Shown here piece after piece: positions 42,001 to 50,941 of a DNA stretch of 64,000 nt. The stretch covers positions 960,077-1,024,076 of the forward strand of contig KV454013.1 of NCBI GenBank assembly GCA_001661245.1, read 5' to 3'. Below the pieces are notes generated by a model that saw nothing but the letters and a program-made list of their open reading frames with translations, ran no database searches and was not told the DNA's origin. The stretch comes from Pachysolen tannophilus NRRL Y-2460. Lineage: Eukaryota; Ascomycota; Pichiomycetes; Alaninales; Pachysolenaceae. The number at the start of each line of letters is the position of its first letter. Position 1 is the stretch's first letter. The position numbers and the translations under genes were made by a program.

Positions 42001-42319
42001 AAGAAGCACTTGACATTGAAAATTTTGTTCCAGTTGTTGTTTCTTCAAAAGATTTCCATTTAAAAGCAACTGCATAACCCCCACATACTAATCCTTTACG
42101 AGTACAATTCATACAACTCGGATGAGCTTCATCACACTTTAACCTTTTCTTCTTACACGTTATACAACCATTTCTTGATTTTTGATTTTTCGGTTTCGAT
42201 AAATCCACACTCTTGGTTTTCTTTACTCCATTTGACTGTTTTGGTTTTGTATTATCATTGGGTAAAGCAGTATTACTTGAATTATTATTAGACTGTAACA
42301 GTGTCTGTCCACTCGACAT
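39008..42319 (-). CDS. large Zn(II)2Cys6 transcription factor (Fungal_trans_2 type)
   Basis: The 1103-residue protein has a zinc cluster at Cys52-x2-Cys55-x6-Cys62-x6-Cys69-x2-Cys72-x6-Cys79, within SRNGCITCKKKRLKCDEAHP. It ends with VCGGYAVAFKWKSFEE, a pattern seen in the Fungal_trans_2 group that includes Arg81- and Lys14-like factors. The segment 100-520 is Asn/Ser-rich. The regulatory domain occupies about residues 535-1103, with DVALTTCLALAVGEAWDRHI and LPAHLQFLFNSFIYFDTLARI as its most conserved parts. The C-terminal end has charged Lys/Glu helices. Target genes are unknown. The gene has an unusual 1.4-kb upstream region with GC-rich repeated sequence, which suggests elaborate control. 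It converges with the GH76 gene. Confidence 0.9.
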   Translation of the reverse strand: MSSGQTLLQSNNNSSNTALPNDNTKPKQSNGVKKTKSVDLSKPKNQKSRNGCITCKKKRLKCDEAHPSCMNCTRKGLVCGGYAVAFKWKSFEETTTGTKFSMSSASSEVKPSRSYSFSNPRSTNINTETSIHSNGGGSNNISTALAKGAMNSLSKSSHHLVRSLSAADSNYLLKALEDATLSVTGKTYQEVALANALIASGRNPALAANIRDNLESLKQLASNVEVNPNTSISSGTSLKQDSITTNNSKKEMQVDDANITEAPTELTFSNAEPVAGNYSSSVKPESELELNQEESSIDNNSSSQYGKNSSNNRSNFSPSFSPFTMIPDFYYHNTKESPDNSALSYSPNSFKNSLTPQFQELLNVTGITDGFIDSPRLTAINNALHNNTTKNEQGNGGRNTPVEDGPSPTQLDDDSTGVYNPNNGNSVLPSPNFSSLVHNYTNFSPNMSSPSLNDVDLALKMKGYDSNQDGKNTISETVNSHHGVPGSSPERNVLDNRYQSHHQVVRDNSETFGNRSNSISSVHSTFSFALPKQLEINDDKLKVLAAYDRYTCAILSIRNGPTENPWRSQLLPLAKKHTVIFNALGAMTCFHIARGDEVIRSKGMKYMKSSIIELANGLSSNSMSPDVALTTCLALAVGEAWDRHISTGMTHLRGAESMIIQILKNIRKGSDGRLGGFGNSDRRIKDKEEESNNNGEAGHLQYNRNNNNVVSTYRPLRKLPAHLQFLFNSFIYFDTLARITSETVGDDPFSESVTSLNESAIDSDSDNELDSLEGSCTHTLDNSNLNNMNHQTNKKRSASRRSNSSSSTSPSVSASAPVSSPEMFRAKRTNSNNNRSTSIREQFHLMYNFVESDDDIDPLLGCGQTLFPLIAKAINLIGKAKREFKNSLSTVSSAVAIKSELEKWMPSSHKITNVEDPSLDLTSCISTAEAYRYATLIYLHQAVPEIPSRSSHALAEKVLMLLASIPTTSKTYVTHIFPLLIASCEVNTEEEKEWVLDRWDLFLRKMWIGNIDRSLEVVKEVWRRKDIAKKKKNEVKQKIAQYGRDGITEQQNDKEVLANKIYGYVALANGEVREEEDFELSGIKSRCHWSQVMKEWGWEVFLG

Positions 42320-42924
42320 TGCACTTTCACTACTTTTTACTCTTTAATTTTGTTAAATTTCAGTCATTAAATATATATAATGAACTAAAAGCAAGAAGAA
42401 TGAGTGAATAAGAATAGAATAGTATACAAGAAAAATAGAAAAATAAAAATAAAAAAAAAAACAACACAAAAGTTGCTAATATTATATTTATTTGTAAAAG
42501 AAAATTTCCTTTATTAAAAAGTTGATTAGCTAAAGTTTTTCCTACTTTGTGTTTTGGTTAAGATAATAATAATAATAATAAAAGTATAGGGAAGCTCAAA
42601 GTTATCAAAGAATTTTGAAAAAATGTATTGATTTCTCTTATCAGTGTCGAGTAAAAGGTACGTACATAAACATGCATAAGGAGTATTAATTCTATTAAAA
42701 GTAGAACCTAGTACAATCTCCACCGGCAAATTATTTAATTTGCCAAAAAGCCCGCTTTCTAAATGAATATCGCACTGACATAATGATGTGAAGTGTCTTA
42801 GATTGAAAAGTTTTTTCCCCATGGGCATAAGTACTCACTAAAAAATAGTAACTCTTTCAAAGACAAAATTTATTTTTATTGTATGTATTTGATAATTGAT
42901 AGTTGATAATTGATAAAGCTTATC

Positions 42925-42984
42925 TTTAATACCAGTACTAAATCGGCGAGGGCGGAATCCTCTCTTTGGAAACTTGGTATTAAA
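42925..42984. promoter_or_regulatory. 10-bp inverted repeat enclosing a GC-rich core
   Basis: TTTAATACCA at 42925-42934 and its exact reverse complement TGGTATTAAA at 42975-42984 enclose about 40 bp that includes CGGCGAGGGCGG. Further GC-rich sequence, including the palindrome TTCGCGAA, follows up to about 43130. It could be a factor-binding cassette or the closing stem of an RNA. Confidence 0.45.
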
Positions 42985-43237
42985 CTGCGGGAATCCCACG
43001 CTTTGCTGGTCTTGGTTTGCGGCCAGGAGTTCGCGAAGAATCATTTGTCCAAAGATGATGAAAAGAATTAAGAGGAATGGGGAAGGAGAGGGGCGGTGCC
43101 TTTTCTGTGTTTGGGCCTGCAGCCGCTGAGGAAGGTTGAAAAAAAAAAAAAAAAGTTGAACAAGTCGAAATAGTCTTCATAGGCGGCTTTGGTTTTTTTA
43201 CCGTGTGGTTTACCTTGCCGATGTAAACAGGGCCAGC

Positions 43238-43317
43238 ACACTACCAGCAGGCAAACCGTCCCGGCAAACTACCTATGGGAACAACCCGTGCGAATTACCT
43301 ATGCTAACTACCCGCCT
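43238..43317. repeat. degenerate 26-bp tandem repeat, about three copies
   Basis: Copies at about 43266-43291 and 43292-43317 match at 18 of 26 positions and share the core AAYTACCTATG...AACWACCCG. A weaker copy beginning ACACTACC precedes them at about 43238. The repeats lie about 0.95 kb upstream of the zinc-cluster start and are GC-richer than their surroundings, as expected for clustered factor-binding sites. Confidence 0.55.
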
Positions 43318-43753
43318 AGGCATTTCGTTTTTTTTTTTCTTTATCTTTTCAAAATTGTAGATGTTAAAATTACATTTATTTCTTTCTATACGGTGTTTAA
43401 ACTATTTGATTTTCTATTCTATTCTTGTCATTGAGTAACAGTTTTAAAGATTGGCGTAATATTAAAGAGTTTTTTTTTTCTCTCTCTCTTTTTTAAATAG
43501 CTATCCAGTATCAATTCAACTATTATCAAAAAATTATGGAATGTTTTTACCTAATTGGGAAACAATATGCAGAAGCTATTTAATCAACAGCTTGATTACA
43601 ATTCCAGGATATCAAAAACGTCCTATACAGACAGTATGGTACGTGTATCCGTGCGTGGCCCAGTACGTGGCCCAGCCCAGTATCTATCTATCTGTATGTA
43701 AGTGTTCCTGTGACACGGAGTGTAGGTTAGCCTCGGCTTTTAAAATGATTAGT

Positions 43754-46045
43754 TTAGTTAAGCAGTAATTTTTGTAAAAAATCAACAATTTTGTCTTCAT
43801 CAAACATTGAAGGATTGAAATATGAGGCATTTGGTAAGACTCGAAGTAAATTGTATACCTCATCTTGCATGAATGGCTCCGTCACTTCATAACTCTTATT
43901 GTCAGTGACATCAACACTGTTATTGAGTCCATTATCGTCGAAACCAGGTTCATAATCTGAGTCTTCATCCATTTCTTCATCTGTGATACCTCCTGTGACA
44001 CCAGAAATACCAGAACCAGATCCAGAACCAGATCCATTACTATTAAATTCTCCTAAATTTTGTCTCTTTGTAGTAGAAAATCCATTATTATTTCCCTTTC
44101 TTTTCAATTGTCTTTCATAAATTTCATAACCTCCCGACATATCAAAAATTTTTATTGGATCAAAATGATCATGATCTTCAAATCTATCTTCAATAAGGGT
44201 AAGAAAAGTATCTGATTTTTCATCATTTTTTTCATTTTGGAAATAATCTAAATATCTTTCTTCTAATGATTTTATTGAATTTAAATCATTATCAATCAAA
44301 TTTTCAATTTTTAAAAAAAATTTAAATAATTTCTTAATTTTTGAATTCTTACCATCCTCTATTTTAATTTTTTCAAAATTTTTTAAAGAATTTTCAAATA
44401 ATACTTTTGCATTTGTTAAATCATTAATATCTATTAAAAATTTTAAATATTTTAAAATAAAATTAATATCTAAATTAAATTTTGATTTTTTCATTGCTAA
44501 TTCAAAAATTTTAATTGAAATTTTAGGCTCTTTAAATTCTTTTAAATTTGAATAATATTCAATTATTGCATTATCATAATAAATATGCCAAGTATGTCCT
44601 TGAAATTTCTTACATTTAGCAAATATCTTTCTTGCTTCAACATAACCATGAGATCTTTTAAAAAATCTCATATAGTTGGAATAAACTAATGTTATAGATC
44701 TACCATATAATTCTTGTTCTTTTTTCAATTTTTCAATTTCAAATTGATTATTAATTTTAATTTCAAAATTTTCTGGAATTTTTTCATTTAAAATTTCTGT
44801 TGATTTTTCTTCATTTATATCTTGTTCTTCAATTTCAGCTAATTCTTTTTGTCTTTTATTTTTCAATCTTTCTTCTTCTGATTTATTAAATAATTCTTGT
44901 TTTTTAAATAAATCTTCAATTTGAAATTCTAATTTATTATAAATTTTTGTTAAAGATTCTACTAAATTTTCATAAGTTTTTTTAGAATTTTCAAAATCAT
45001 TAACTTGTTCATACATTTCAGCTAATTGGAAACTTAATGAAAAACTTAATTTATTACTCAATATACCATCTTTTAAAATATTAATCGATTGTTGATGACT
45101 AGAAATTTCTGTTGGTAAAGATGGTAATGAAGCTTTAAATTTACTATATTCCAACCATAATTCTGGGATAAATCTTAAATGATATAAAGCTTGTAAATAA
45201 CAATATTCAATTCTATAATTTAATAAATCTTGTGGTAATTCCAATTTATTTTTTTTTTCATATTCTAACCATTGTTGGAAAATTTTCAATTGTTCAAAAC
45301 TTTTTAAATCCATTTTAGAATTAGTTTGTTTATAATCATCATCTAAATTTTTAATTAAATTAGAAAGATTTATTGAAAATAATTTTGATTTTAAATAATC
45401 TGAAGAATTATCAGAAATATCAGTTTTAGAAGCACAATTTTCTGTAAAATATTCCCAATATCTTTGTAAATTTTTATTTGGAATTTTAACTATTTTCTTC
45501 ATCAATTTTTGTTTAATTTTAAGCTTTTCATTATTTTCAGTTTCATTAATACCTGTCCATTTATTTAAATAATCAACATATTCATCAACAATTATTTCAG
45601 AATTTAAAAAATCAATACCAATTTCCATCAATGCATAATCAAATGCTTTTAAAACATTATTTCTAGCAGTAGCACCACCAGTAATAGTATCATTGATTAA
45701 TTGTAAAAAATAAAGATAAGTTTTCCATAATTTAATTGATCTCTTATTTAAACATTTCTTAAAAATTTCTTCAACTTTCTTATAATTCTTAGCTTTTAAA
45801 TAATATTTAACATAACGATCCCATATATCATAATCATTGGGGAAAATACTCAAATAACTTTCAAAAATATAATTCACCTGATTTTCATCTTGCTCAATGC
45901 TATCATCATCAACCTTGGCAAACAATTTATTCCATTCCTCAATATTCGTTGGATCATTCAATTTCAATTCATCCACAGGATTTGATAAAGACAGTGGCAA
46001 CGATAACGGCTGAGGAGTCAAACTCGGAGTACTCAAGTTGCTCAT
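43754..46045 (-). CDS. RNA14: mRNA cleavage and polyadenylation factor Rna14
   Basis: The 763-residue protein is Rna14, the HAT-repeat scaffold of cleavage factor IA, which binds Rna15 and Pcf11 in the nucleus for mRNA 3' end formation. PNDYDIWDRYVKYYLKAKNY and KCKKFQGHTWHIYYD are typical HAT blocks, and HAT helices run from about residue 40 to 600. The C-terminal VLPNASYFNPSMFDEDKIVD forms the monkeytail that pairs with Rna15. An acidic and Gly/Ser-rich linker precedes it. The ATG at 46045 (MSNLSTPSLTP) is the first in frame; the open frame 18 bp further upstream lacks an ATG. It is somewhat longer than the yeast protein (677). Gene order RNA14-SAM37-SEN15 is the same as in S. cerevisiae chromosome XIII. 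It diverges from SAM37. Confidence 0.93.
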   Translation of the reverse strand: MSNLSTPSLTPQPLSLPLSLSNPVDELKLNDPTNIEEWNKLFAKVDDDSIEQDENQVNYIFESYLSIFPNDYDIWDRYVKYYLKAKNYKKVEEIFKKCLNKRSIKLWKTYLYFLQLINDTITGGATARNNVLKAFDYALMEIGIDFLNSEIIVDEYVDYLNKWTGINETENNEKLKIKQKLMKKIVKIPNKNLQRYWEYFTENCASKTDISDNSSDYLKSKLFSINLSNLIKNLDDDYKQTNSKMDLKSFEQLKIFQQWLEYEKKNKLELPQDLLNYRIEYCYLQALYHLRFIPELWLEYSKFKASLPSLPTEISSHQQSINILKDGILSNKLSFSLSFQLAEMYEQVNDFENSKKTYENLVESLTKIYNKLEFQIEDLFKKQELFNKSEEERLKNKRQKELAEIEEQDINEEKSTEILNEKIPENFEIKINNQFEIEKLKKEQELYGRSITLVYSNYMRFFKRSHGYVEARKIFAKCKKFQGHTWHIYYDNAIIEYYSNLKEFKEPKISIKIFELAMKKSKFNLDINFILKYLKFLIDINDLTNAKVLFENSLKNFEKIKIEDGKNSKIKKLFKFFLKIENLIDNDLNSIKSLEERYLDYFQNEKNDEKSDTFLTLIEDRFEDHDHFDPIKIFDMSGGYEIYERQLKRKGNNNGFSTTKRQNLGEFNSNGSGSGSGSGISGVTGGITDEEMDEDSDYEPGFDDNGLNNSVDVTDNKSYEVTEPFMQDEVYNLLRVLPNASYFNPSMFDEDKIVDFLQKLLLN

Positions 46046-46316
46046 CGTAGGTAATAACAACACAACACCTATTTCAAGTTATCAAAGTTATCTATCCACT
46101 TTTATTTAAAAAAGAAAAGAAATATAATTTATTTTATTTTATTAACTTTTGTATTTTCAATATTTTTTCAATATTTTTCAAAAGTTTTCATTTTTTTATT
46201 TTGATATTTGAAATATTTTTATTTTATTTTTTTAAATCATTAAAACATCAAAAATTATTCAATTTTTTTTTTTATAGTAAAGGAACGGGAGGTTTTTTTC
46301 TCTGGCTATTTGAATA

Positions 46317-47276
46317 ATGGAATTGCATGTTTGGGGTTCTTATAAGGATGGTGTGATTTCTAACTTTGATCCTGAATGTTTGGCTGCAATTTATTATATA
46401 ATGTTTACTGAAACTGATGTTAAGGTAGTACCGTCTTCAAATAGTTTTAATTACAAGCTTCCATATTTGAAGAAGAATGATGGAGAAGCGATAAGTGGAT
46501 ATGAGAGTATAGTTCTGTATTTGGAGAAAGAGAATGGGGGGAAATTAGATAATTGGCTTTCAAATGAACAATTTTTGCTTAATAATGGGTTAAAAGTATT
46601 TATAATGGATAAGATACATTCATTAACACAGTATGTTTTATTTTTAAATAAGGAAAACTATGAACAATATACAAGAGGTTTATTTAAAAAACTATTACCA
46701 TTCCCCATGCAGTACAACGCCCCTTTGGTTTATAGAGATGATGCTGTTAAAAGGTGTTCCAATGTTGGATTGAATTTGGATACTGGGATGTTGCTAGGTG
46801 GTGTTGGTTATGAAGATAGTACAATTGAGGAATTATTAGAATCTGAAAAGAAACTTAAAAATACTCCTAATTTAACAAGATTACATTCTCAAAAGCAACA
46901 AGAAAAGTTAAATGAGTTACTTTTAAGGAAGAATTCTATAAATAACATGCATTGTATTCACCTAGCTGAAAGTTATTATAACCGGATCTTAGAATTTTCA
47001 AGAGAAAATAATAGAAATGATGATTTTTCATTATTTATATTTGGAGAACAATTATCAAGCAGTGATTTATTATTTTTTGCTCAGTTAAATTGTCAAACCT
47101 TAGATGTCTTACCAAATAATTTTATGAAAATTTACTTAAATTTCAAGTTTCCAAATTTAATTGCTAAATTGGAGAAATTCAACAATGAATTTGTAAATTT
47201 TAAGAATTTAAACATTGAATTACCTAAAGATAAAGATTACCCATCACTATTTAATTACATTAAAACTTGTTTATAA
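46317..47276 (+). CDS. SAM37: mitochondrial SAM complex subunit Sam37 (metaxin family)
   Basis: The 319-residue protein is Sam37/Tom37, which with Sam50 and Sam35 sorts beta-barrel proteins into the mitochondrial outer membrane. The N-terminal glutathione-S-transferase-like fold begins ELHVWGSYKDG and includes ISGYESIVLYL. The best-conserved block is YVLFLNKENYEQYTRGLFKK followed by LLPFPMQYNAPLVYR, matching the yeast protein closely. The second half is helical and divergent. No presequence is present, as expected. The length is near the 327 residues of the yeast protein. It diverges from RNA14 across a 271-bp promoter and converges on SEN15 with only 37 bp between the stop codons, so the 3' UTRs must overlap. 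Confidence 0.93.
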   Translation: MELHVWGSYKDGVISNFDPECLAAIYYIMFTETDVKVVPSSNSFNYKLPYLKKNDGEAISGYESIVLYLEKENGGKLDNWLSNEQFLLNNGLKVFIMDKIHSLTQYVLFLNKENYEQYTRGLFKKLLPFPMQYNAPLVYRDDAVKRCSNVGLNLDTGMLLGGVGYEDSTIEELLESEKKLKNTPNLTRLHSQKQQEKLNELLLRKNSINNMHCIHLAESYYNRILEFSRENNRNDDFSLFIFGEQLSSSDLLFFAQLNCQTLDVLPNNFMKIYLNFKFPNLIAKLEKFNNEFVNFKNLNIELPKDKDYPSLFNYIKTCL

Positions 47277-47313
47277 ATATATATACAAAATAGAATTAAG
47301 AAAAAAAGAAAAT

Positions 47314-47706
47314 TCAACTCTTTCTGGGTCTAACTATCCCATCATGTATAAAATAATATACTATTGTACCATCATTGTTCACCATACCTGCTATTATTCT
47401 CTTTGGTCTCTCATTTTCTACCAACCTGATACAGTCAAACACAAAATCTGTTTGACTCATTGTAAGTTTCTCATCCATTCCAATAGGAAAGATCCATTCC
47501 CTATCATTTCCCTGTTGTTCTTGTTCTGATCTTGTTTTATCATTAGAAATACTCTCCGATGGTTGTAACTTTTCCAAAGGTTTACCGTTTAACAACTGTA
47601 TAGAATCATTATCAAAATTATACACTTTTAAATCTGACCATAAGTTATAATACTCTAGATTCGTCTTAACCTGCTTCGTCAAAGGTTTTAACTGAATATT
47701 TGTCAT
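47314..47706 (-). CDS. SEN15: tRNA-splicing endonuclease subunit Sen15
   Basis: The 130-residue protein is Sen15, a structural subunit of the Sen2-Sen34-Sen54-Sen15 endonuclease that removes tRNA introns; in yeasts the complex sits at the mitochondrial surface. The C-terminal dimerisation fold is clear in ERPKRIIAGMVNNDGTIVYY followed by FIHDGIVRPRKS, nearly the same as the yeast sequence. YYNLWSDLKV near the N-terminus and LLNGKPLEKL also match. The length (130) equals the yeast protein (128). It starts at the ATG at 47706 and diverges from DLT1 over about 220 bp, which contain CAA repeats and an AATATTAATATT run. It converges on SAM37 with 37 bp between the stops. Confidence 0.92.
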   Translation of the reverse strand: MTNIQLKPLTKQVKTNLEYYNLWSDLKVYNFDNDSIQLLNGKPLEKLQPSESISNDKTRSEQEQQGNDREWIFPIGMDEKLTMSQTDFVFDCIRLVENERPKRIIAGMVNNDGTIVYYFIHDGIVRPRKS

Positions 47707-47925
47707 TAATAATCGTATTCAATCTATATTCAAATCATTTCATTTAAAAATGCTTTAAATTTTTTTTTATTTTTTGTATGGTTTTTTAGTTGAAATTTCT
47801 CTTTTCGTTTATTTAAACAACAACAACAACAACAAGAATATTAATATTAATATTCATATTAATATCATAGGCAACAGAGTGGTGGTTCATTGCTGATATA
47901 TTTGATTTTGGTCATTTGATACGAT

Positions 47926-49887
47926 ATGTATCAAATACGACATCGTTTGAACAAGAAATTTCAAGTTTCAAACAATAAGAATAATGATGGGTCTCATAAT
48001 GTATTACCCTTGAGTGGGAATGATTTTGATAGGAATGATGATAGTAATGGTATTATTACTCTGAATCAAAGACAGAAGAATATAGTGACTTTAGGACATG
48101 TTATTAAGCTTCCAGGAGAACTTCTTCAGTGGCTTTATCGTGGTTCTTTAGGTATATTGTTTTTAGTATTTTTAGGATTTTGTACTATATTACCTATAGA
48201 TGCTATTGTTCAATCGAAGCAGGCTTCGAATTTAGCTTTTAATACTTTTGTTATTTTAGGTGCTTGTGTTATATTTATTGTTGTTTCATTGATCATATAT
48301 TCTGTTAGGGTTATCTTGATAAGGTTAAATTTACTGGATATTCCAAAATTTTATGTACCTGATCATGCCAAAGATTTACCTCATGATTTTTATTTAATAA
48401 TTCAAAAAGAGTTAGCTTGGTGTGCTGAAGTTGTTGAACTGGCAAAACCAAATAAAGTTATCAAACATCCTGGTTTACGTTATAGAAAAATGGATGATAA
48501 GAAAATTTTTACAATGAATGAAAAAAATGATCAAGAAGAAGTAGATGATTATTTGCCAAATTATTTGGTATATGAAGATGTTGTTAAAGTTATAGGAGAA
48601 AGAATTAAATTTAATGGTTCCTTTTTAGCATCTACTAATGACTTTAAAATTCCATTAAGTTTATCCTATAGAGAACTTTTACTTTTTTTCAATGATAATG
48701 AAGTATTACATCAAAATTTGGATTATTATGATGATTTTATTGAAATTTATGAATATATAAGATTTAGTGGTGAAATGATAACAGAAGAAAATTTTTTAAA
48801 ATTTATGGAAACTTTTATTAAATTAATTAAACTTGATGATGAAGGAATTTCTAATACTAGAGTTAAAAACAATAATAACATACTTAGTCCTAAAAATGAA
48901 TCAATGGTTAACAAGTCAATAACATCATCTTCAATCTTGTCAATTCCAACACTGATTACTGGTAATAATACATACCTGAATAACAACAGACTGTCTTCAT
49001 ATATGTCTTATAATAGTGATGGTAATAACGTTATTCGTTCTTTTATTTCTCCTTCTTCAAGTATGAACATTTATGGTGATAATATTCAAAATAATCCCAC
49101 AAGTATCAATACTCGTTATAATCTGAAAAGTATAAGAAATTCAGTTAATACCATTGAAGGTGCAGATAAAAATAGGCGCCTGTCAAAATCAAGAATTGTG
49201 CAAACTAATAGTGATAATTCATCGTCCACCCCATCACAGTTATCAACATCTGATAGAGAGCAAGAACAAGAAGAATCCAGTGTTGATTTAGATGGAAGAC
49301 AAGACAATGAAGAAGATGATTTTTATGATTATTTCCGTACAAAAAGTGGGAAAAGTTATAAGATTAGAGAAGAACCACAAAATCTTCAGATTAATAATAA
49401 TAATAATATTAATAACGTTGAATCCAAAAGTTTAGATCCAATTATTTCCACAACAAATCATGAAAACCCTGGGAGCGTAATTAGCCAACGTAATAGTTTA
49501 GAAAGTCCATTTCTTACAAAAGTTTCTTCCCTGTCCTCATTGGGTAAATCATCAGGCATATCTTCGCACATATCAATGTCTTCTTCTAGTGGTGAATCAC
49601 ATCACAAAAACCATCATTTGAAACCACTTTCGAAATTATCCAATATACTACATAAAGTTACTTCGGCAGACCTGGGAGGTAACAGCAAAGACTACCATTT
49701 CAAACTAAAGAAATTTAATTCAAGATCAAAGGATAATGCCTTTTTCATGATCGATGACAAGAGCAGCTCCAATAGTGTGATTATAAGACCCGGGAATACA
49801 CAACTGATGGAAGAGCTTGAACTACTCCATACTGCTGGAAGCACCGATTCTGTAGTTTATCATGCTTCCTCTGATAACAGTAATTAA
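47926..49887 (+). CDS. DLT1: Dlt1-like membrane protein (defect at low temperature)
   Basis: The 653-residue protein has two predicted membrane helices, GILFLVFLGFCTILPIDAIV (about residues 77-96) and FVILGACVIFIVVSLIIYSV (about 107-126). They are followed by DIPKFYVPDHAKDLPH and KHPGLRY. These match the S. cerevisiae Dlt1 family (YMR126C), which is of unknown molecular role. The conserved part runs to about residue 310. The remaining half is Asn/Ser-rich and acidic and is not seen in the shorter (342-residue) yeast protein. The start is the ATG at 47926; cytoplasmic termini are likely. A CTG codon at 48334-48336 falls where yeast Dlt1 has a polar residue, one of the hints for CUG as Ser. In S. 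cerevisiae DLT1 lies next to SAS2, which is also present in this window. Confidence 0.82.
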   Translation: MYQIRHRLNKKFQVSNNKNNDGSHNVLPLSGNDFDRNDDSNGIITLNQRQKNIVTLGHVIKLPGELLQWLYRGSLGILFLVFLGFCTILPIDAIVQSKQASNLAFNTFVILGACVIFIVVSLIIYSVRVILIRLNLLDIPKFYVPDHAKDLPHDFYLIIQKELAWCAEVVELAKPNKVIKHPGLRYRKMDDKKIFTMNEKNDQEEVDDYLPNYLVYEDVVKVIGERIKFNGSFLASTNDFKIPLSLSYRELLLFFNDNEVLHQNLDYYDDFIEIYEYIRFSGEMITEENFLKFMETFIKLIKLDDEGISNTRVKNNNNILSPKNESMVNKSITSSSILSIPTLITGNNTYLNNNRLSSYMSYNSDGNNVIRSFISPSSSMNIYGDNIQNNPTSINTRYNLKSIRNSVNTIEGADKNRRLSKSRIVQTNSDNSSSTPSQLSTSDREQEQEESSVDLDGRQDNEEDDFYDYFRTKSGKSYKIREEPQNLQINNNNNINNVESKSLDPIISTTNHENPGSVISQRNSLESPFLTKVSSLSSLGKSSGISSHISMSSSSGESHHKNHHLKPLSKLSNILHKVTSADLGGNSKDYHFKLKKFNSRSKDNAFFMIDDKSSSNSVIIRPGNTQLMEELELLHTAGSTDSVVYHASSDNSN

Positions 49888-50174
49888 GACAGATTACATC
49901 CAATTAAAACCTCGTTGCTGCAACTATTTTAATTTTATTTTTTTTATTTTATTTTACATTTAGGGTTAGGATAATTATAGAAGATTGATTCGAGATTAAT
50001 CATTAATAACATCAAAGTGAAGTCACTGTAGATTCTGTAGATTCTGTAGATTCTGTCGTCGTCGTTGTCGTCGTTGTTGTTGTTCTCGTCGTCGTTGAAA
50101 TGAGAGCTTGAATTGGTCGTGTGCAATGTTTCAAGCAGGTTTCTTTTGAGAGAAGCAGAATAATTTCAAAATAT

Positions 50175-50863
50175 TTATTTATATTTTGAAGATGTTTTCA
50201 TGTTTTCAAAAGGTTGACTTAAAATATTTTTAGCTTTACCCTTTTTATAATAATTATCAGGAGTACATCTAATCAATGGGTTTAAAGAAACATAAGTCTC
50301 ATCTTCAGGTAAATATATAACTTCTTCAAACTTTGAGCCTTCTTTCATATTATGTGCTTTTAACTCTTTTTGATCATAAATTTTTGTAGTTGCAGTTTGG
50401 AACCATGTACTATATTGTGGTTTACCCTTCTTAATATTCCCATTCTTCAGTTGAGGAGTAACAGTTTTAGGAACACCGGCATTGTTCAAAGAAATCCATG
50501 GCTCCAACCCATTTGTACTTTCAGGTGGTTTGGCACTAAAAGTGACTCCCGCAATAACCGTTGGTTGAACAATTTCTACTTTGGTTTCATAAATAGTTCT
50601 TATCCATGACCTTGGTTGTTCCGTTACCTCGTACTCTTCTTCCGCTTTCTTCTTCTCATCTAGTTGTTCCAAATAATCCTTATTGTAAATAACCTCTTTA
50701 ATTGGTTCTCTCTTGTTCACACCTGTTGGATATGAAATTACCACTGATGATGTTGTTGATATTACCGCCAGCGTTGAAGAAGGTAATATTTCCAACGATT
50801 TCACGTTAATAAACGTTGCTGAAAAAATTAACAAAAAGAAAAAAAATTCTCCTTCATCACCAT
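50175..50863 (-). CDS. PSG1: N-terminal half of a PSG1-like gene, in inverted orientation
   Basis: This minus-strand segment encodes the first ~218 residues of a secretory protein resembling Psg1 (YKL077W), a Golgi protein that stabilises Pma1 and is cut by Kex2. A KR site followed by EPIKEV is visible. RSWIRTIYETKVEIVQPTVI, GVTFSAKPPE and GLEPWISLNNAG support the assignment, and SLNPLIRCTPDNYYKKGKAK is the end of the conserved part. The main frame has no ATG. ATGs at 50863 and 50857 lie one base out of frame and become in frame if a T run at about 50831-50847 is one T longer, giving the fitting signal peptide MVMKENFFSFLLIFSATFIN. After CCTTTT at about 50208 the frame enters unrelated sequence and stops. 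The matching C-terminal half lies on the other strand at 50942. Either an inversion or a misassembly has split the gene. Confidence 0.68.
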
Positions 50864-50941
50864 TAAGTCTCTCCAAAGTGATTTCAACTAATTTAAATCT
50901 CTTGATTAACCTGTATCTTAATAATTAGTATCAACAAATGA

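Larger units (their letters stand above)
42320..43753. other. 1.43-kb promoter region of the large zinc-cluster gene
   Basis: This region separates RNA14 (3' end) from the start of the transcription factor. It carries several GC-rich blocks in AT-rich DNA, a near-repeat of TTGATAAT units at about 42889-42915, and the two listed structured elements. Short plus- and minus-strand frames of 60-100 codons cross it, but none shows a known product or conserved look. I cannot exclude a noncoding RNA at 42925-43140. Confidence 0.55.

Noticed and set aside
43029-43038. U6-like start GTTCGCGAAG
   Set aside because: The 10-base match to the yeast U6 5' end is not followed by the ACAGAGA and other invariant U6 segments, so it is chance.
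43053-43129. C/D-box snoRNA (ATGATGA near 43055, CTGA near 43126)
   Set aside because: The spacing is tolerable, but no terminal stem or guide target is evident and other boxes are missing; kept only as a possible RNA in the finding.
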